A DNA stretch of 64,000 bases, from positions 259,550 to 323,549 of the forward strand of contig UYJD01000006.1 of assembly GCA_900618795.1 (NCBI GenBank). The letters are read 5' to 3'. The notes below the pieces were generated by a model. That model saw only the letters and a program-made list of their open reading frames with translations, ran no database searches and was not told where the DNA came from. This document shows positions 22,632-32,533 of the stretch, one piece after another; positions within the stretch are counted from its first letter, which is position 1, and each line of letters starts with the position of its first letter. This stretch comes from Cyanodermella asteris (taxonomy: Eukaryota > Ascomycota > Lecanoromycetes > Ostropales > Stictidaceae). The position numbers were made by a program, and so were the translations under genes.

Positions 22632-22930
22632 TGTAACGCGGGCACTGGATGGTAACTGTGTAGGTGACTAATGAAGGTCAGCGTTAAGTCTAAAGAGTGT
22701 AGCTTGTAGGTCTGGGCCTTCACAGTGTATGCGAACTAAGTGTGCGAGGCTACGATTAATCGAGTAGTATTGATACTATTAAGTTAAGTCTAAGGGCTCC
22801 TATCTACTATGCCGATAAGGCGAGCTATATAGACCATAGGTTTATATAGAGGAGAGCAAGGATAGTGAAGAGAGCCTACTCTCCTAGCTCTCCTAGCTCT
22901 TCTCGGAGTCTAACTCCGGCGTAAGTGCCT
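22632..22930. mobile_element. Dispersed repeat, copy B (LTR-like, RIP-degraded)
   Basis: Starts TGTAACGCGGGCACTGG, matching copy A at 791-839 over its whole visible length with a few substitutions. It is TA-rich with many TAA/TAG triplets (for example TTAAGTCTAA, CGATTAATCGAG). It contains a short tandem repeat of CTCTCCTAG units at about 22880-22908. The right boundary is uncertain: base composition returns to normal near 22930, and a 92-codon minus-strand frame at 22876-23154 overlaps the edge. No target-site duplication of TCCTC was found, so it may be a solo LTR, a truncated insertion or a rearrangement breakpoint. Confidence 0.55.
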
Positions 22931-23464
22931 CTGTACCTAGCGAATCTCTGATTCATTGGCTCCCGTGAATCCCAGACTAACCGTCCCTTCCTATGTCCGT
23001 GAAAGCTCTCCTCCATATGTGGAGGGATGTTCCTCCAGAGCAGGAGGGCGGCGAGGGCGCTGACCCGGAAGAGGAAGTTTACAGGAAGAGATATGACGCA
23101 AAGGTCGAGATCAGACTTCTCGTGTTCGAATGGCCAGGTTTCGATTAGCGTCACACAATGCTAAATTATTTCTGTTCTTTTTTAGTCAAACTGTGAAAAT
23201 ACTCGACTCATACCAGGCGGTTTCTACTGAATATCTACGCTTAGATCTGCGCGCAAGGCACAAGCAAAGTCGCTGACATGAGCTGTCAGTCCGAGCTTGA
23301 GACGAAAAAAACCACATTGCGATGTAAGCGGTGAGTGCACGTGTTTGAAAGGTTAATTGCCATTATCGGGCTCGATCTTCTCGAGCCCCAGTCTGGAGGT
23401 AGGGCGTCATCCTGGACTTTGCTACGCGTACCATCAACTAAAAATCACGCTCAAATGAGACTGC
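22931..23464. other. Spacer right of the repeat
   Basis: A GTG-started minus-strand frame (22876-23154, 92 codons) has a hydrophobic stretch (VSALAALLLW) but matches nothing I know and runs into the repeat. It is not P450-like. Bases 23155-23464 show no coding signal. Confidence 0.35.
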
Positions 23465-23962
23465 TCATCGCTCTAATGGCACGTTTACGAATCCCTTCGA
23501 ATCCGGCCCAATATCCTTCTGATCTGCCGTCTTCTCACCTGTTTTCGCTTCATCCCGACAAAAGGCCGGTAGATGTGCCTCCAACGGCGGCGGCAAATGC
23601 GTGAAGCTATCCTCAGGCCGTCGGCGCGGCTTTGGCACAGGCCCAGCCTGTTGTCCCGCCACGCCGGTCTCCAAGTCGAACGGATAGTGCTGGCTCCGCC
23701 AGTCCCCACTGTTATCCGTCTTGTACGGACCGCGCGTGCCGGGTGGATAGCTCTGCCTATATTGCAGGCCCCAGGTGTTGGCTGCCGGCCGCTGGCGCGG
23801 CAATTGCTTCAGGGTGCGGCGTTTGAGGCAGCAGAACAGTACGATCAGGAAGAAGACGGCGAAGGTGACGGATGATGCGATCACGGCGGTACCAAGATCC
23901 GTTTGGAGGAAGGGAGTTGGCACTGGTGTGCTAGCAGGGATCTCCTCAGAAACGTCGGCCAT
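23465..23962 (-). CDS. Small single-pass membrane protein, unrecognised
   Basis: 165 aa, ATG at 23962-23960 (MADVSEEIPASTPVPTPFLQ). A short acidic/Thr-Pro-rich N-terminus precedes one membrane helix at about residues 25-45 (VIASSVTFAVFFLIVLFCCL) and a basic stop-transfer KRR. A hydrophilic Pro/Arg/Asp-rich cytosolic tail of about 115 aa follows. There is no signal peptide, so an N-out/C-in anchored topology is likely. Such small 'membrane anchor plus disordered tail' proteins are common and mostly uncharacterised in Pezizomycotina. It is the first ordinary gene to the right of the repeat. Confidence 0.65.
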   Translation of the reverse strand: MADVSEEIPASTPVPTPFLQTDLGTAVIASSVTFAVFFLIVLFCCLKRRTLKQLPRQRPAANTWGLQYRQSYPPGTRGPYKTDNSGDWRSQHYPFDLETGVAGQQAGPVPKPRRRPEDSFTHLPPPLEAHLPAFCRDEAKTGEKTADQKDIGPDSKGFVNVPLER

Positions 23963-24604
23963 CTTCTAGTCGTTCTTGGTAGAGTAGAAATCAGCGTGTG
24001 ATAGTATAAGATTCGCAGGCTGCGAAATTACCGATGTAGTCAATCGGTGTCGCAGATATGCAAAGACTATGAAACTCAGTAGATGCCGCACTCGGAAATG
24101 TACTCACTATTTGAGCTGACAAGAGCCAGAAACAACAGTATTGTCGATGTTCGCAGCAGCCATTGTTGTGCCACAGTTGACGCCAACACGGTTACATCGT
24201 TGTCATTTCATTGTCATTCCTGGTGTAATATCATACAATTGCGCAGCGAAGGTGAACAAAGCATTACAGCAGCACAATGGGTCGAGCGTAGTAGCAGAAA
24301 TCGAAAAGAGGACCTCGCAAATTATAGTTTCATTGCCAGCATAGCACTTAAACCAGAAATCACAGGATCGTTATTCTCAGTATTGTAGTGTTTCGGTTCC
24401 AGCACAGCGAGCAAGAACCTAGCAGACACCCATCAAAACATGTGATGAAGCGAAGCGCAACGGAATGCAAAGCAATCGGACTGCTTAGCCAAGCAGCTTG
24501 GTACCCAATCGTAAATGGTCGTGATAGTCGTGAAGCATATGTTACAAAGTCGTGAACCGTTGCAGTGAACTTTTGACAGTTCTTCCGCTATATTCACCAC
24601 CTTT
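23963..24604. other. Intergenic, promoter of small membrane protein and 3' end of forkhead gene
   Basis: About 640 bp, AT-rich. The plus-strand 101-codon frame (24083-24388) has no motif. No gene seen. Confidence 0.45.
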
Positions 24605-26717
24605 TCAGTGCGCTGTATTTGTCGGTCTCGTATCGCCAATTTTGGGAAAGCTTCTGTGGCAAGTTAGCACCTAAGATTAAGATACCGCTCGTTTCGGGCT
24701 TACCCCATAAGATCTAGTGGAGCGCTTTCTGGCTGCTCCTTGCTCACACGGCTCGGTTGCTGAATGCCCAAGCCTACCTCTTGTCTCGCTCGAGGACGTG
24801 TGGGACTTCCAGGGGCAACGTCACGTGGAGGGCTCGAGCTGGCCGGCGCATCGGCAACAGTGGCTGAATCACCCTTGACAGGGCTAGTTTGTGGCAGTGG
24901 AGCTGGTGTCCCAAGGCCCTTCCAAAAGGGAGCCGGGCTACTCTGAAGAAGGTATTGGCTCGGCAGCTTTGAGGTGCTGGGTGCATTGAAGCTCGGCTCT
25001 TGACGCCGCGGAGCCGGAGTAAAAGGATTTTGGTACGGTACAGCCGTCGATGTACCGTCTTCCGGGAAGGCGCTAGATGAAAGCATTGGCGGAGAAGCTG
25101 CAGAATTGCCTCCATGGTTGAGAAACGATTGCCGAACAGGCAAGGGTGAGTTGTCATCCATCAGCTGCGGAGTTGGATCAATCTTTGGCATTGACGCTGC
25201 ACTTGTCGCCTGTCGTAGCGGAGTTTGTGACGGCATAGATGAAGGAGCGACATTTGTCGATGGCGGAGTCTGATTTGCAAAGCTTGAGCCTCCCGTGGGC
25301 CGGGGAGGAGTACGACGCTTTGGACTCTTGTTCTTGTTCGGCGCTGGCGAACTCGGGTTCGAGGATGGGCGCGCACCACCGCGGCTGGTCATCTTCCAGC
25401 CGGATCTCTTGTACTCGTCTTTCTTCTCCGGAACGATGTACCACATACCACCCTTCCCAGGCTCATGAGTCTCTCTGGGTGCTTTCTGAAAAGCCTGGTT
25501 CAGCGACAAGTTATGTCGAATGCTGTTCTGCCAGCTCTGGTCAATGTGCCGATAATAAGCGAAATTTCTCTTTATCCACTCGTAAATGCTATTCAGCGAT
25601 GACTTCTCGTTCTGTCCAGCGAGAATAGCTTGCGCAATGAGCGTTGCATAGCTCATCGGAGGCTTGATTAGCTTATTGGCGTCGCTTGAATAATCAATCT
25701 GTTCGTTGTTCTCGATGGTCATTGGTGGCTGCTGGTTTTGAGAATGGGTGGGAGGTCTCATCTGCTGTGCCGTCTGGGCCAGATAAGGATGTTGTAGGAG
25801 CGGATTTTCTGGAGTTATCGGACGTGCTCCGGAAGAACTACCTAATTCCTCTCCTGGAGGGCCATACGGTGATATGTGCGTCGGGGCGTGATACTGTGCC
25901 GCCGATTCACCTGCATCGCGATTTCTGTTGTCTTCCGCTTCTCTATGGAGCTGCGACGCGCGCGTCGATTCGAAATGCCGGGAAGGATGCTTCATTCTTA
26001 GCAACAGGTCGGGGTCCACAACGGCTTGAACATTGGGGGCAATGAAGATCATCTCTGTATCAGCAATTTCAAGTACGTCCCCACTGTTCAGGACGGCCTT
26101 TTGACCTTGTTTGACCCTCGTATGGAAGTTGACGAATGCAGCATTTCGACCGTGAACCTGGAAGCTCCACTTGTCGTCTTCGTATTTTATTGAGGCATGG
26201 CCGCGGGAAACATGCTTACCCGGGCCGAGATCGATGTCAGGTTTGTTGTCATCAGCTCCTGTTGCCGCAGACTTTCTGTCTCCTGAACGACCGATGGTTA
26301 TGACTGTGTCTTTTGCATGAAAAGTCCATCTCCTGCCAGCAATCTTCGCGTAGGCTTGCACGTAGTGGTCGATGTGTGGGTGGTCTTCTTGCACATTGAC
26401 GGGCTCTTCAGATTCGAGGAGGTACGGTATGAATTGGTCGGCTATCTCCGCCAATCGATTGGTGTCGTCGATTTCGCTAACGTTGTCATCCTCCTCCGAA
26501 AGCGGCTCAATCTCAGGCTCTTCAGGCTCGGGCTCAGGAAGTGGCACTGGTGTACTTACGCGCGCCTGCAAAGTTCTGTCAGTCACTGCCACATGATCTA
26601 TACGATGGGACTGACTTTGCGCCGCTTATTTGGTCGCGTGGGCGACGATGCCTCTGTGGGCTCGAACTTTTGGGGCGCTTCTCGCTTGCGGGCACTCCGA
26701 CGCGGCTTCGGTGCCAT
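24605..26717 (-). CDS. FKH2: Forkhead transcription factor with FHA domain (Fkh1/Fkh2 type)
   Basis: Cell-cycle (G2/M cluster) and developmental regulator in the Fkh1/Fkh2 class. Exons are 26717-26616, 26565-24704 and 24653-24605, giving 670 aa. The start MAPKPRRSARKREAPQKF is the first ATG; the frame further upstream begins only at GTG. A basic nuclear-localisation-like stretch comes first. The FHA domain (phosphothreonine binding) spans about residues 97-200 with the GRSG and 'SRGHASI' motifs. The forkhead domain spans about 336-425 ('KPPMSYATLIAQAIL', 'SWQNSIRHNLSLNQAF'). The Pro/Ser-rich tail is dotted with TP/SP sites, as expected for a CDK target. A 49-nt last exon changes the C-terminus from the read-through DLMG* to DLMGSFPKIGDTRPTNTAH. 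The gene is divergent from DBP8 across about 940 bp. Confidence 0.93.
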
Positions 26718-27655
26718 CGCGGAGTGACGAAAAGACGGGGGTAAGTAAATCTGAGGCTTCACAGGATCTATAGAGATCCCATCTGTCGGCTCAAGTCCGT
26801 GTCTGCGAAGTGCCTTTGACAAATCCGGCAGTGCCGGGCGAGGTGACGTCGAGTCCACGAAGTAAACACGCTCTCGAGTCTGACCGCGCTAACAACGGTC
26901 TTTGGGCCAGGTAGGTTGCAGATGAGCTGGACGCTGGAATTGAGGACAGACAAGGCGATGGGAGGCGGCGGAAGGGCTGATCTTGGTCAATATGTCCAGA
27001 TGACGCGAATGTCAGATTTTGGGGTTTGTAATGCGCGTGTGGCGGGTTGTGGGCAAGCTGAAAAGCTGGGGTAGTCAAGAAACGGCCAGACGCCTTCGGA
27101 CAGTCAGTCCCAAAAAGTATGGTACAGGGAATGGCTTCGCGATACAGCGGAGGGCGCACAATAGCTGCGACAATGCTGCAGATGGCCGGGATCTGAATAG
27201 TGAGCTTGCGACGGCCGATGGTTAAAGTCAATAGAGCGACGAGAACGGCTTGGCGTGGATTGCCGATAGCGCGAAAAAGGTTTAGCGTTTCCGAATTGTT
27301 GGAACTTTGCTCCGCGGCGGGCTTCATGGCCGACAAAAAGTTGCTCCAGCGCTTAAGGTAGTCGTCTGCCCACTCAAACATGCCCTCCACTGCGCTCCGG
27401 ATCTCTGAGACTATCTAACTTAGTGCTTACGGAGACACTACTCCCAGTAAGCTGAAAGGTAGTCAAGGAACTCTGTCAAGGTAGCAACGGAGATACTGGT
27501 TAAGATAGATTGGAAGTTGTCTGCGCAACAATTCCGGGGCAGTCACTTCGAATCCCTGTAGAACTTCGTGTTCCGCCTCCTTCATGCGCGAAAGGTGAAC
27601 AAGGACGGTCAGATTTGCCTTGCAGCTCTTGCTCTTCTGCTGACGGTCGCCGCTA
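26718..27655. promoter_or_regulatory. Divergent promoter region, forkhead factor / DBP8
   Basis: About 940 bp between divergent starts. A 199-codon minus-strand frame (26791-27390) covers part of it, but it begins far upstream, has no motif and overlaps the forkhead leader. It is more likely a long 5' leader than a separate gene. Confidence 0.45.
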
Positions 27656-29179
27656 ATGATCGAAGATACGGTCATGGCGACGCCGACGAAGAAGAAGAAG
27701 AAGCGCAAGTTGGAAGAGGAGGATGATACACAAGAGCACGACACCGCATCACCGATCACAAATACAATGTCTCGCATCAAGAAGCGGAAGAATGCCAAAG
27801 ACCGCTCCCATCTCAATATCGTCGACATCAAGCCCTTCGCAGAAACTGAGATCGCGAACAGCAAAGTGGTCGACGCAAAATCCAGTTTCGCCTCCATCGG
27901 CGTCGATCCATGGCTGTTCATGCGACTTGCCAAGATCGAAATCAAGCGACCTACTGCGATTCAAAAAGCTTGTATACCGGAGATTTTGGCTGGCAAGGAC
28001 GTAATAGGGGGGAGCAAAACCGGCTCGGGCAAGACAGTAGCATTCGCCGTTCCTATGCTGCAGATATTGAACGAAAATTCTTGCGGCATCTTTGGTCTCG
28101 TTCTGACTCCAACCCGTGAACTTGCGCAGCAGATCTATGAGCAGTTCTTCGGTATAAACCAGGGCGCCCCACTGAAAGTAGCCTTGATCACCGGAGGCTC
28201 GTCAATCAGCCAGCAGGCTATTGAACTATCGAAACGACCGCACATTGTCATTGCAACCCCGGGCCGCTTGGCTGATCATGTTCGAACTTCCGGACCGGAC
28301 GTTCTTGCTGGCTTCAAGAAGCTGAAAATACTGGTACTTGACGAAGCGGATCGGCTGCTTGCCAACGAGGCACGTATGATGCCAGATATTGATACCTGCC
28401 TGGACGCGCTACCGCCGAAGGAATCCTTTCAGACTTGCATGTTTACCGCCACTTTGACGGACGAGATTAGGCAAATCAAGAATCAGCCAAGAGATAAGGG
28501 GAGACCCCCGATCTCTATCTGTGAAGTCGATCTAGGAGATCCGATGGCCGTCCCGGACAGCTTGCAGCTATCCTATCAGCTTGTGAACGACACTCAGCGA
28601 GAGGCCTATCTTCACGTCCTCCTCTCAACACCGAGAAACATGGCCCAGAAGTCCATTGTCGTTTTCACGAATCACGTCAAAACCACGAATATGCTTGAAC
28701 GATTGCTCCGTGGCTTGGAGCACCGCGTGACATCTCTACACTCAGAGCTGTCCCAGCTGGAGAGAGCGTCGAACCTGACCAAGTTCAGAGCTCATACCGT
28801 ACAGATCCTGATTGCTACTGACGTGGCATCCAGAGGTCTGGACATCCCAGAAGTTGGTATGGTTGTCAATTACGATGTGCCAGGGAATCCAGACGACTAT
28901 ATCCACCGTGTCGGCCGGACGGGCAGAGCTGGAAGATCTGGTGAGGTCATCACCTTGGTGGGACAGCGGGACCCAAAGCGAGTCCTGGCAATAGAGGCTC
29001 GCATCGGACGCCAAATGACCGAGTACGCCGAAGGAGTCAGCATCGAGTCGAGAGTTGCCGGAGACGCCTTGAAGGCAGTGAGCGAGAAGAAGATTGAAGT
29101 CCTGATTGGTATGGAAGAAGGACGAGACGTGAAAGGCAACAGAACTACTGGCAGGATCCGGCGACTAGATCCAAAATAG
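27656..29179 (+). CDS. DBP8: DEAD-box RNA helicase Dbp8
   Basis: Nucleolar ATP-dependent helicase of the small-subunit processome, needed for early 18S rRNA maturation; in yeast it is stimulated by Esf2. Single exon, 507 aa from ATG 27656; ATG 27674 (MATPTKKKKKRK) has the better context and may be the true start. A Lys-rich N-terminus of about 65 residues precedes the core. The core motifs are Q motif 'PTAIQKACIPEI', motif I GSKTGSGKT, Ia PTRELAQQ, Ib ATPGRL, II VLDEADRLL, III TAT (the usual SAT varies), V 'ATDVASRGLDIPEV' and VI HRVGRTGRAGR. The lengths between motifs are normal and no stop is present. The tail is shorter than in some relatives. Dbp8 rather than Rrp3 is chosen from the overall size, the TAT motif and the 'SSFASIGVDPWL' lead-in. 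Confidence 0.93.
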   Translation: MIEDTVMATPTKKKKKRKLEEEDDTQEHDTASPITNTMSRIKKRKNAKDRSHLNIVDIKPFAETEIANSKVVDAKSSFASIGVDPWLFMRLAKIEIKRPTAIQKACIPEILAGKDVIGGSKTGSGKTVAFAVPMLQILNENSCGIFGLVLTPTRELAQQIYEQFFGINQGAPLKVALITGGSSISQQAIELSKRPHIVIATPGRLADHVRTSGPDVLAGFKKLKILVLDEADRLLANEARMMPDIDTCLDALPPKESFQTCMFTATLTDEIRQIKNQPRDKGRPPISICEVDLGDPMAVPDSLQLSYQLVNDTQREAYLHVLLSTPRNMAQKSIVVFTNHVKTTNMLERLLRGLEHRVTSLHSELSQLERASNLTKFRAHTVQILIATDVASRGLDIPEVGMVVNYDVPGNPDDYIHRVGRTGRAGRSGEVITLVGQRDPKRVLAIEARIGRQMTEYAEGVSIESRVAGDALKAVSEKKIEVLIGMEEGRDVKGNRTTGRIRRLDPK

Positions 29180-31042
29180 GCGCATCGACCTGTGTGTAAT
29201 CATTTTACACTATCAGGTTCTCAACTCGAGCCATTCGCCGCACGACTAGCTGCGTAAGTAGTTCTGCGCTTGGTTCCACACTCTTCATCTGCGGGTTTTT
29301 GGTCAATACTGCTCCGAGTGCGCGAACAAGTGCCTCTGCAGCTACAGCAACAGGTAACTCGGCATGCACTTTTACGTCCACGCCGGAATATGCTTACAGA
29401 CATATTCCCAGGCATAACTTCGGCGACCATTTCAGGAAGCTACAGGACAGGTTTCGCCCCGAATACATAAGCGGCCATTTCGATGTATCCTTCGAGACGT
29501 ACAGTGACATATCCACAAGCTGCACCGCGGGGCTCAACCCAAGGATCAGTCTTCCAGGAAAGTTCCAATAGATGCTCCGGTCAGACTTCAAGCGCCTGGA
29601 CAGTCTCTGTAGTTTGACACTGAGCGCTTTGCAGAAGACATCACGCCCGTGTTGAGATGCAAGCGCGAACAACAGTTTCGATGTACCACCTTTGACCACA
29701 GCGGTGCTATGGGACAGAGTGTTTTGCTGATTGACTCCGTTGACTCTTTCTTGGCCGAGACTTGGGCAAATTGTTCGTCGGCGCTTCAATCCCCCAGCAC
29801 AATGATGGACATCTGTTGCTGCCACATGTGCTGCTGCTGCTGCCATAGCTGTCACTTGGGCGGAGGCTGTGGCGGCAATAAGAGCCATCTTGATCTATTA
29901 TTGTGGATAAAAAGATTTGCAATGGCCATCACATGAAATCGCACATGGTGCGTAAGCGCTTCTCTGGCTCAATACTAGCCTCCCTGCCCTCACGTGAACG
30001 TGCGCACTGGGTCTGAATAGAGGCGGCGAAGGATGATCCTCCTTAACGCTTTTTTTTATTTTTTACAGAACCTAAATAGTCTAGACATAATTCCTACTTT
30101 GGGTACCTCAGTGGAACCATATGAGTGTGTGGGCGCCCCCCTGCGGAGCATCAGATGGCATTCCGCAGGACACATTCGATTGGGAGGGGCCAGGCCGGAG
30201 GACCTTGTCGGCGTCGCATGTCAGCTCAGAGCTCCTCAACATAACGCTTTGCATCTAAAAAGGCGGGCATCTTTCACAATACTTCGAGCCTGGCTTGAGT
30301 CAGTCTGTGGCTGCCATGAAGGCTTTTCTTGACACGTACAGTCCTCAAGCGTCAGCTACGACGGCAGAGTGACGACCATTCCAATCTGTAGCTAGCAGAT
30401 TCTGATAGCAAGCAAAGCGTGCAAAGACTCTTCTAGGTCATGACCGATCTACCTGACTCAAAAGCTCGCCCTTTTCCGCCCTTTGCAAGACTGTGCGTCC
30501 ATATAACTTCCAGCAGATTCGTCGTTTGGAAGTGATCCTTGACTACCGCGTACCACCCCGCGAGTACACCCGGGCCAACGACACAGAAGTGAACGGCGTA
30601 TCCGGTGTCCTCATTGGCATGCAATCCCCGAAACATTCGATCCCGCCGCAACATGTTCGGCCTCTGCATACCTGTTGGGACGACTTTTGAGCGATTTTGG
30701 CCGAGATGAAGGGTCTGGAGGACCTCGTCGTTGCAGTCGGGGACGGCTGGTGGCGTTGCGGCGAAGAGTGCGGGTATCTGACAAAGGATTGCGAGGAGAG
30801 CTGGGGCCGGTACGAAGCAATGCTACTGCGGCCAACGGCAAAAGTCACGCATGTGCAGAATTCCAGGCTGATTGTAAGTTGGCGAAGGGGGCTAGAGCCC
30901 TTACCTAAAGGGCCGAGCTGTTCAGTCGAGAGAGTGAGGGACAATTCGGGCATTATGCCAGCTTGATGGTGTTAGAACTGGGTCGTCCAATACTTTGACG
31001 TACCCACTGCGCTGAAGGTAAATGTATGGCAATCAGACCTTA
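29180..31042. other. Interval between DBP8 and the MFS transporter
   Basis: 1.86 kb. It contains the possible minus-strand coding tail described separately (29205-29440), a CTG/CAG-rich stretch near 29810-29880, a T-run at 30050-30065 and weak frames around 30540-30960. Nothing else looks like a gene. Confidence 0.4.
29205..29440 (-). CDS. Possible 3' end of an unrecognised minus-strand gene
   Basis: About 44 codons read well up to a TAA at 29207-29205: '...EALVRALGAVLTKNPQMKSV', then an amphipathic 'AELLTQLVVRRMARVENLIV' end. Just upstream lies a canonical-looking intron (GTAAGC at about 29391 down to CTGTAG near 29336). A preceding segment in phase reads 'RSYAWEYVSA'. Further upstream that frame is stopped, so the 5' exons are not resolved. 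The long frame 29394-29888 is in a different frame. If real, the gene converges on DBP8 with only about 25 bp between the stop codons. Confidence 0.3.
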
Positions 31043-32533
31043 TCACAGAGATAACCTAAATCTCTCTCGCACCATCGGACCGTAGTAATAGAAGACGGCC
31101 AGTGCGGGCGCCATAATCAAGGCAGCGAATCCAAACACCGACAAGCCCCATCCAAAGCCAATTTTCTCAACCAACATGGGAACGAACAGGGGCACCACAC
31201 CGCCAACCAGACTCCTGAACAGACTTCCTGCTGCTATGGCGCTTGCGGCGTATTTTTCGAAGGCGTCAATGTAGTAGTTCTGTGTACAGTTGAATATGGC
31301 CACCTGCCCGAGACCGAATGGTACCAAGGTGAAAACCAAACTCCAATGCCACTGGATTTGAACCAACCATGCAAAGATGAACAAGCAAATCGGCGTTAAA
31401 ATTGCCCCAATATTGGCAAGGGGGAGACGGTATTCTGCTTTACCATCGTTCGAGTGCTTTCTTGCCAGGTGATTAAAGACAGTGTCGATTCGAGGTACGA
31501 TGAACCAGGCACCGAGGAAGAGGCCTAGGCCCATTGGGAGATACATCATACCGACCTGCCAGTCTTCGAAGCCATACTGTTTGGACCAGATCGTTTCGAA
31601 TTGTGTATACAAACTGTAGTTGCAGCTCCACAAAACCGACTGATAGGCGGACATGGCAAGTACAATAGGTTGGCAAAAGAGTATGACAATGGGTCGCCAC
31701 AGATTACCAAATACCCTGCTTGCGATTGGTCGGGGATCTTCACCTTCGAAAGTATACGTCCCCGGCTTCCTGCCTTCCTCCTTTTCAATTCGTTGTTTCC
31801 GGAACGACAAGATGACTGGAGCATATGTCTCATGTAGGAAGATGAATGCAGATATCAAATTGATCAGACTCAGTATTCCCGTGATCCAGAATATCCAGCG
31901 CCAAGTAGTGAATTGATTGACAACACCACCGAGCAACGGACCGACAGCCGGCCCCAGGATCGGCCCAAGAAGATATATGCCAAACACTCCAGCTCTCTCC
32001 TTTGGCTCGAACATGTCACTGATCGTGCCGCCACCGTTTGCGATACCCACCGAGCCAAAGAATCCCGCCAGCGCCCTCATCGACAAAAAGGTCTCCAGAT
32101 TCGGACTCAGCGCTGTTGGTATTTGAAGAAGGGTGAATATGGCAAAGCACACCAAGTACACCCGTCTCCGCCCAAACGTTTCCGACAGCGGCGCCAAGAT
32201 GAGCGGCCCTATCCCCAACATGATGACGAATCCGGTCGTTGCGCCAATGACAGAAGCCGTGTCCGCATCCAGGTCCTTTGAGATATTGGATATGGCCGGA
32301 GTGAAGGCGGCCGAGGCCAGTGGAGACATTATGGCCATGGCGGCGATGACGCAGACGTTGGCTATTTTGCGAGGGTAGGGCCAATTTCGAGGATGCTCAG
32401 GGTCGCTGTTGACGAATCGAATGATCTTCTTGCCATTGTCCTCGTCGATGCGACTTCGCTGCGATTCGAGAGATTGGCCGGATGTTTGTCGAAGGAGAGG
32501 TTGTCGCTCATCCTGGCTCTGGTTAGGAGTCAT
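31043..32533 (-). CDS. MFS transporter, DHA1 drug/polyamine antiporter type
   Basis: Proton-coupled antiporter of the 12-helix DHA1 group. Single exon, 496 aa from ATG 32533 (MTPNQSQDERQPLLRQTSGQ); the longer frame begins only at GTG. The N-terminal cytosolic tail contains DERQPLL, an ExxxLL acidic dileucine pattern that in this superfamily can direct proteins to the vacuole. The signature 'DPEHPRNWP' precedes helix 1. Motif A (PLSETFGRRRVY) and motif C-like 'GIYLLGPILGPAVGPLLGG' are present, the latter diagnostic of antiporters. A central loop splits the two six-helix halves. The sequence is complete with no stops. Substrate cannot be read from sequence; multidrug or polyamine efflux is usual for this subgroup. 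Confidence 0.9.
   Translation of the reverse strand: MTPNQSQDERQPLLRQTSGQSLESQRSRIDEDNGKKIIRFVNSDPEHPRNWPYPRKIANVCVIAAMAIMSPLASAAFTPAISNISKDLDADTASVIGATTGFVIMLGIGPLILAPLSETFGRRRVYLVCFAIFTLLQIPTALSPNLETFLSMRALAGFFGSVGIANGGGTISDMFEPKERAGVFGIYLLGPILGPAVGPLLGGVVNQFTTWRWIFWITGILSLINLISAFIFLHETYAPVILSFRKQRIEKEEGRKPGTYTFEGEDPRPIASRVFGNLWRPIVILFCQPIVLAMSAYQSVLWSCNYSLYTQFETIWSKQYGFEDWQVGMMYLPMGLGLFLGAWFIVPRIDTVFNHLARKHSNDGKAEYRLPLANIGAILTPICLFIFAWLVQIQWHWSLVFTLVPFGLGQVAIFNCTQNYYIDAFEKYAASAIAAGSLFRSLVGGVVPLFVPMLVEKIGFGWGLSVFGFAALIMAPALAVFYYYGPMVRERFRLSL

Noticed and set aside
22876-23154. Idea that this 92-codon frame is the missing P450 N-terminus
   Set aside because: Its residues do not match P450 N-terminal or I-helix patterns, and it has a non-ATG start overlapping the repeat edge.
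26791-27390. 199-codon minus-strand frame upstream of the forkhead gene
   Set aside because: No motif; probably a chance frame in the long leader/promoter shared with DBP8.
29649-29936. Plus-strand 95-codon frame with a striking cysteine cluster (CCCHMCCCCCHSC)
   Set aside because: Produced by CTG/TGC trinucleotide repeats; no spacing pattern of a known zinc or metallothionein motif, and no good start context.
30706-30880. Short plus-strand ORF 'MKGLEDLVVAVGDGWWRCGE' ending at a GTAAGT donor
   Set aside because: Looks somewhat coding and ends at a good donor, but no second exon could be linked and no family is recognisable; too weak to annotate.
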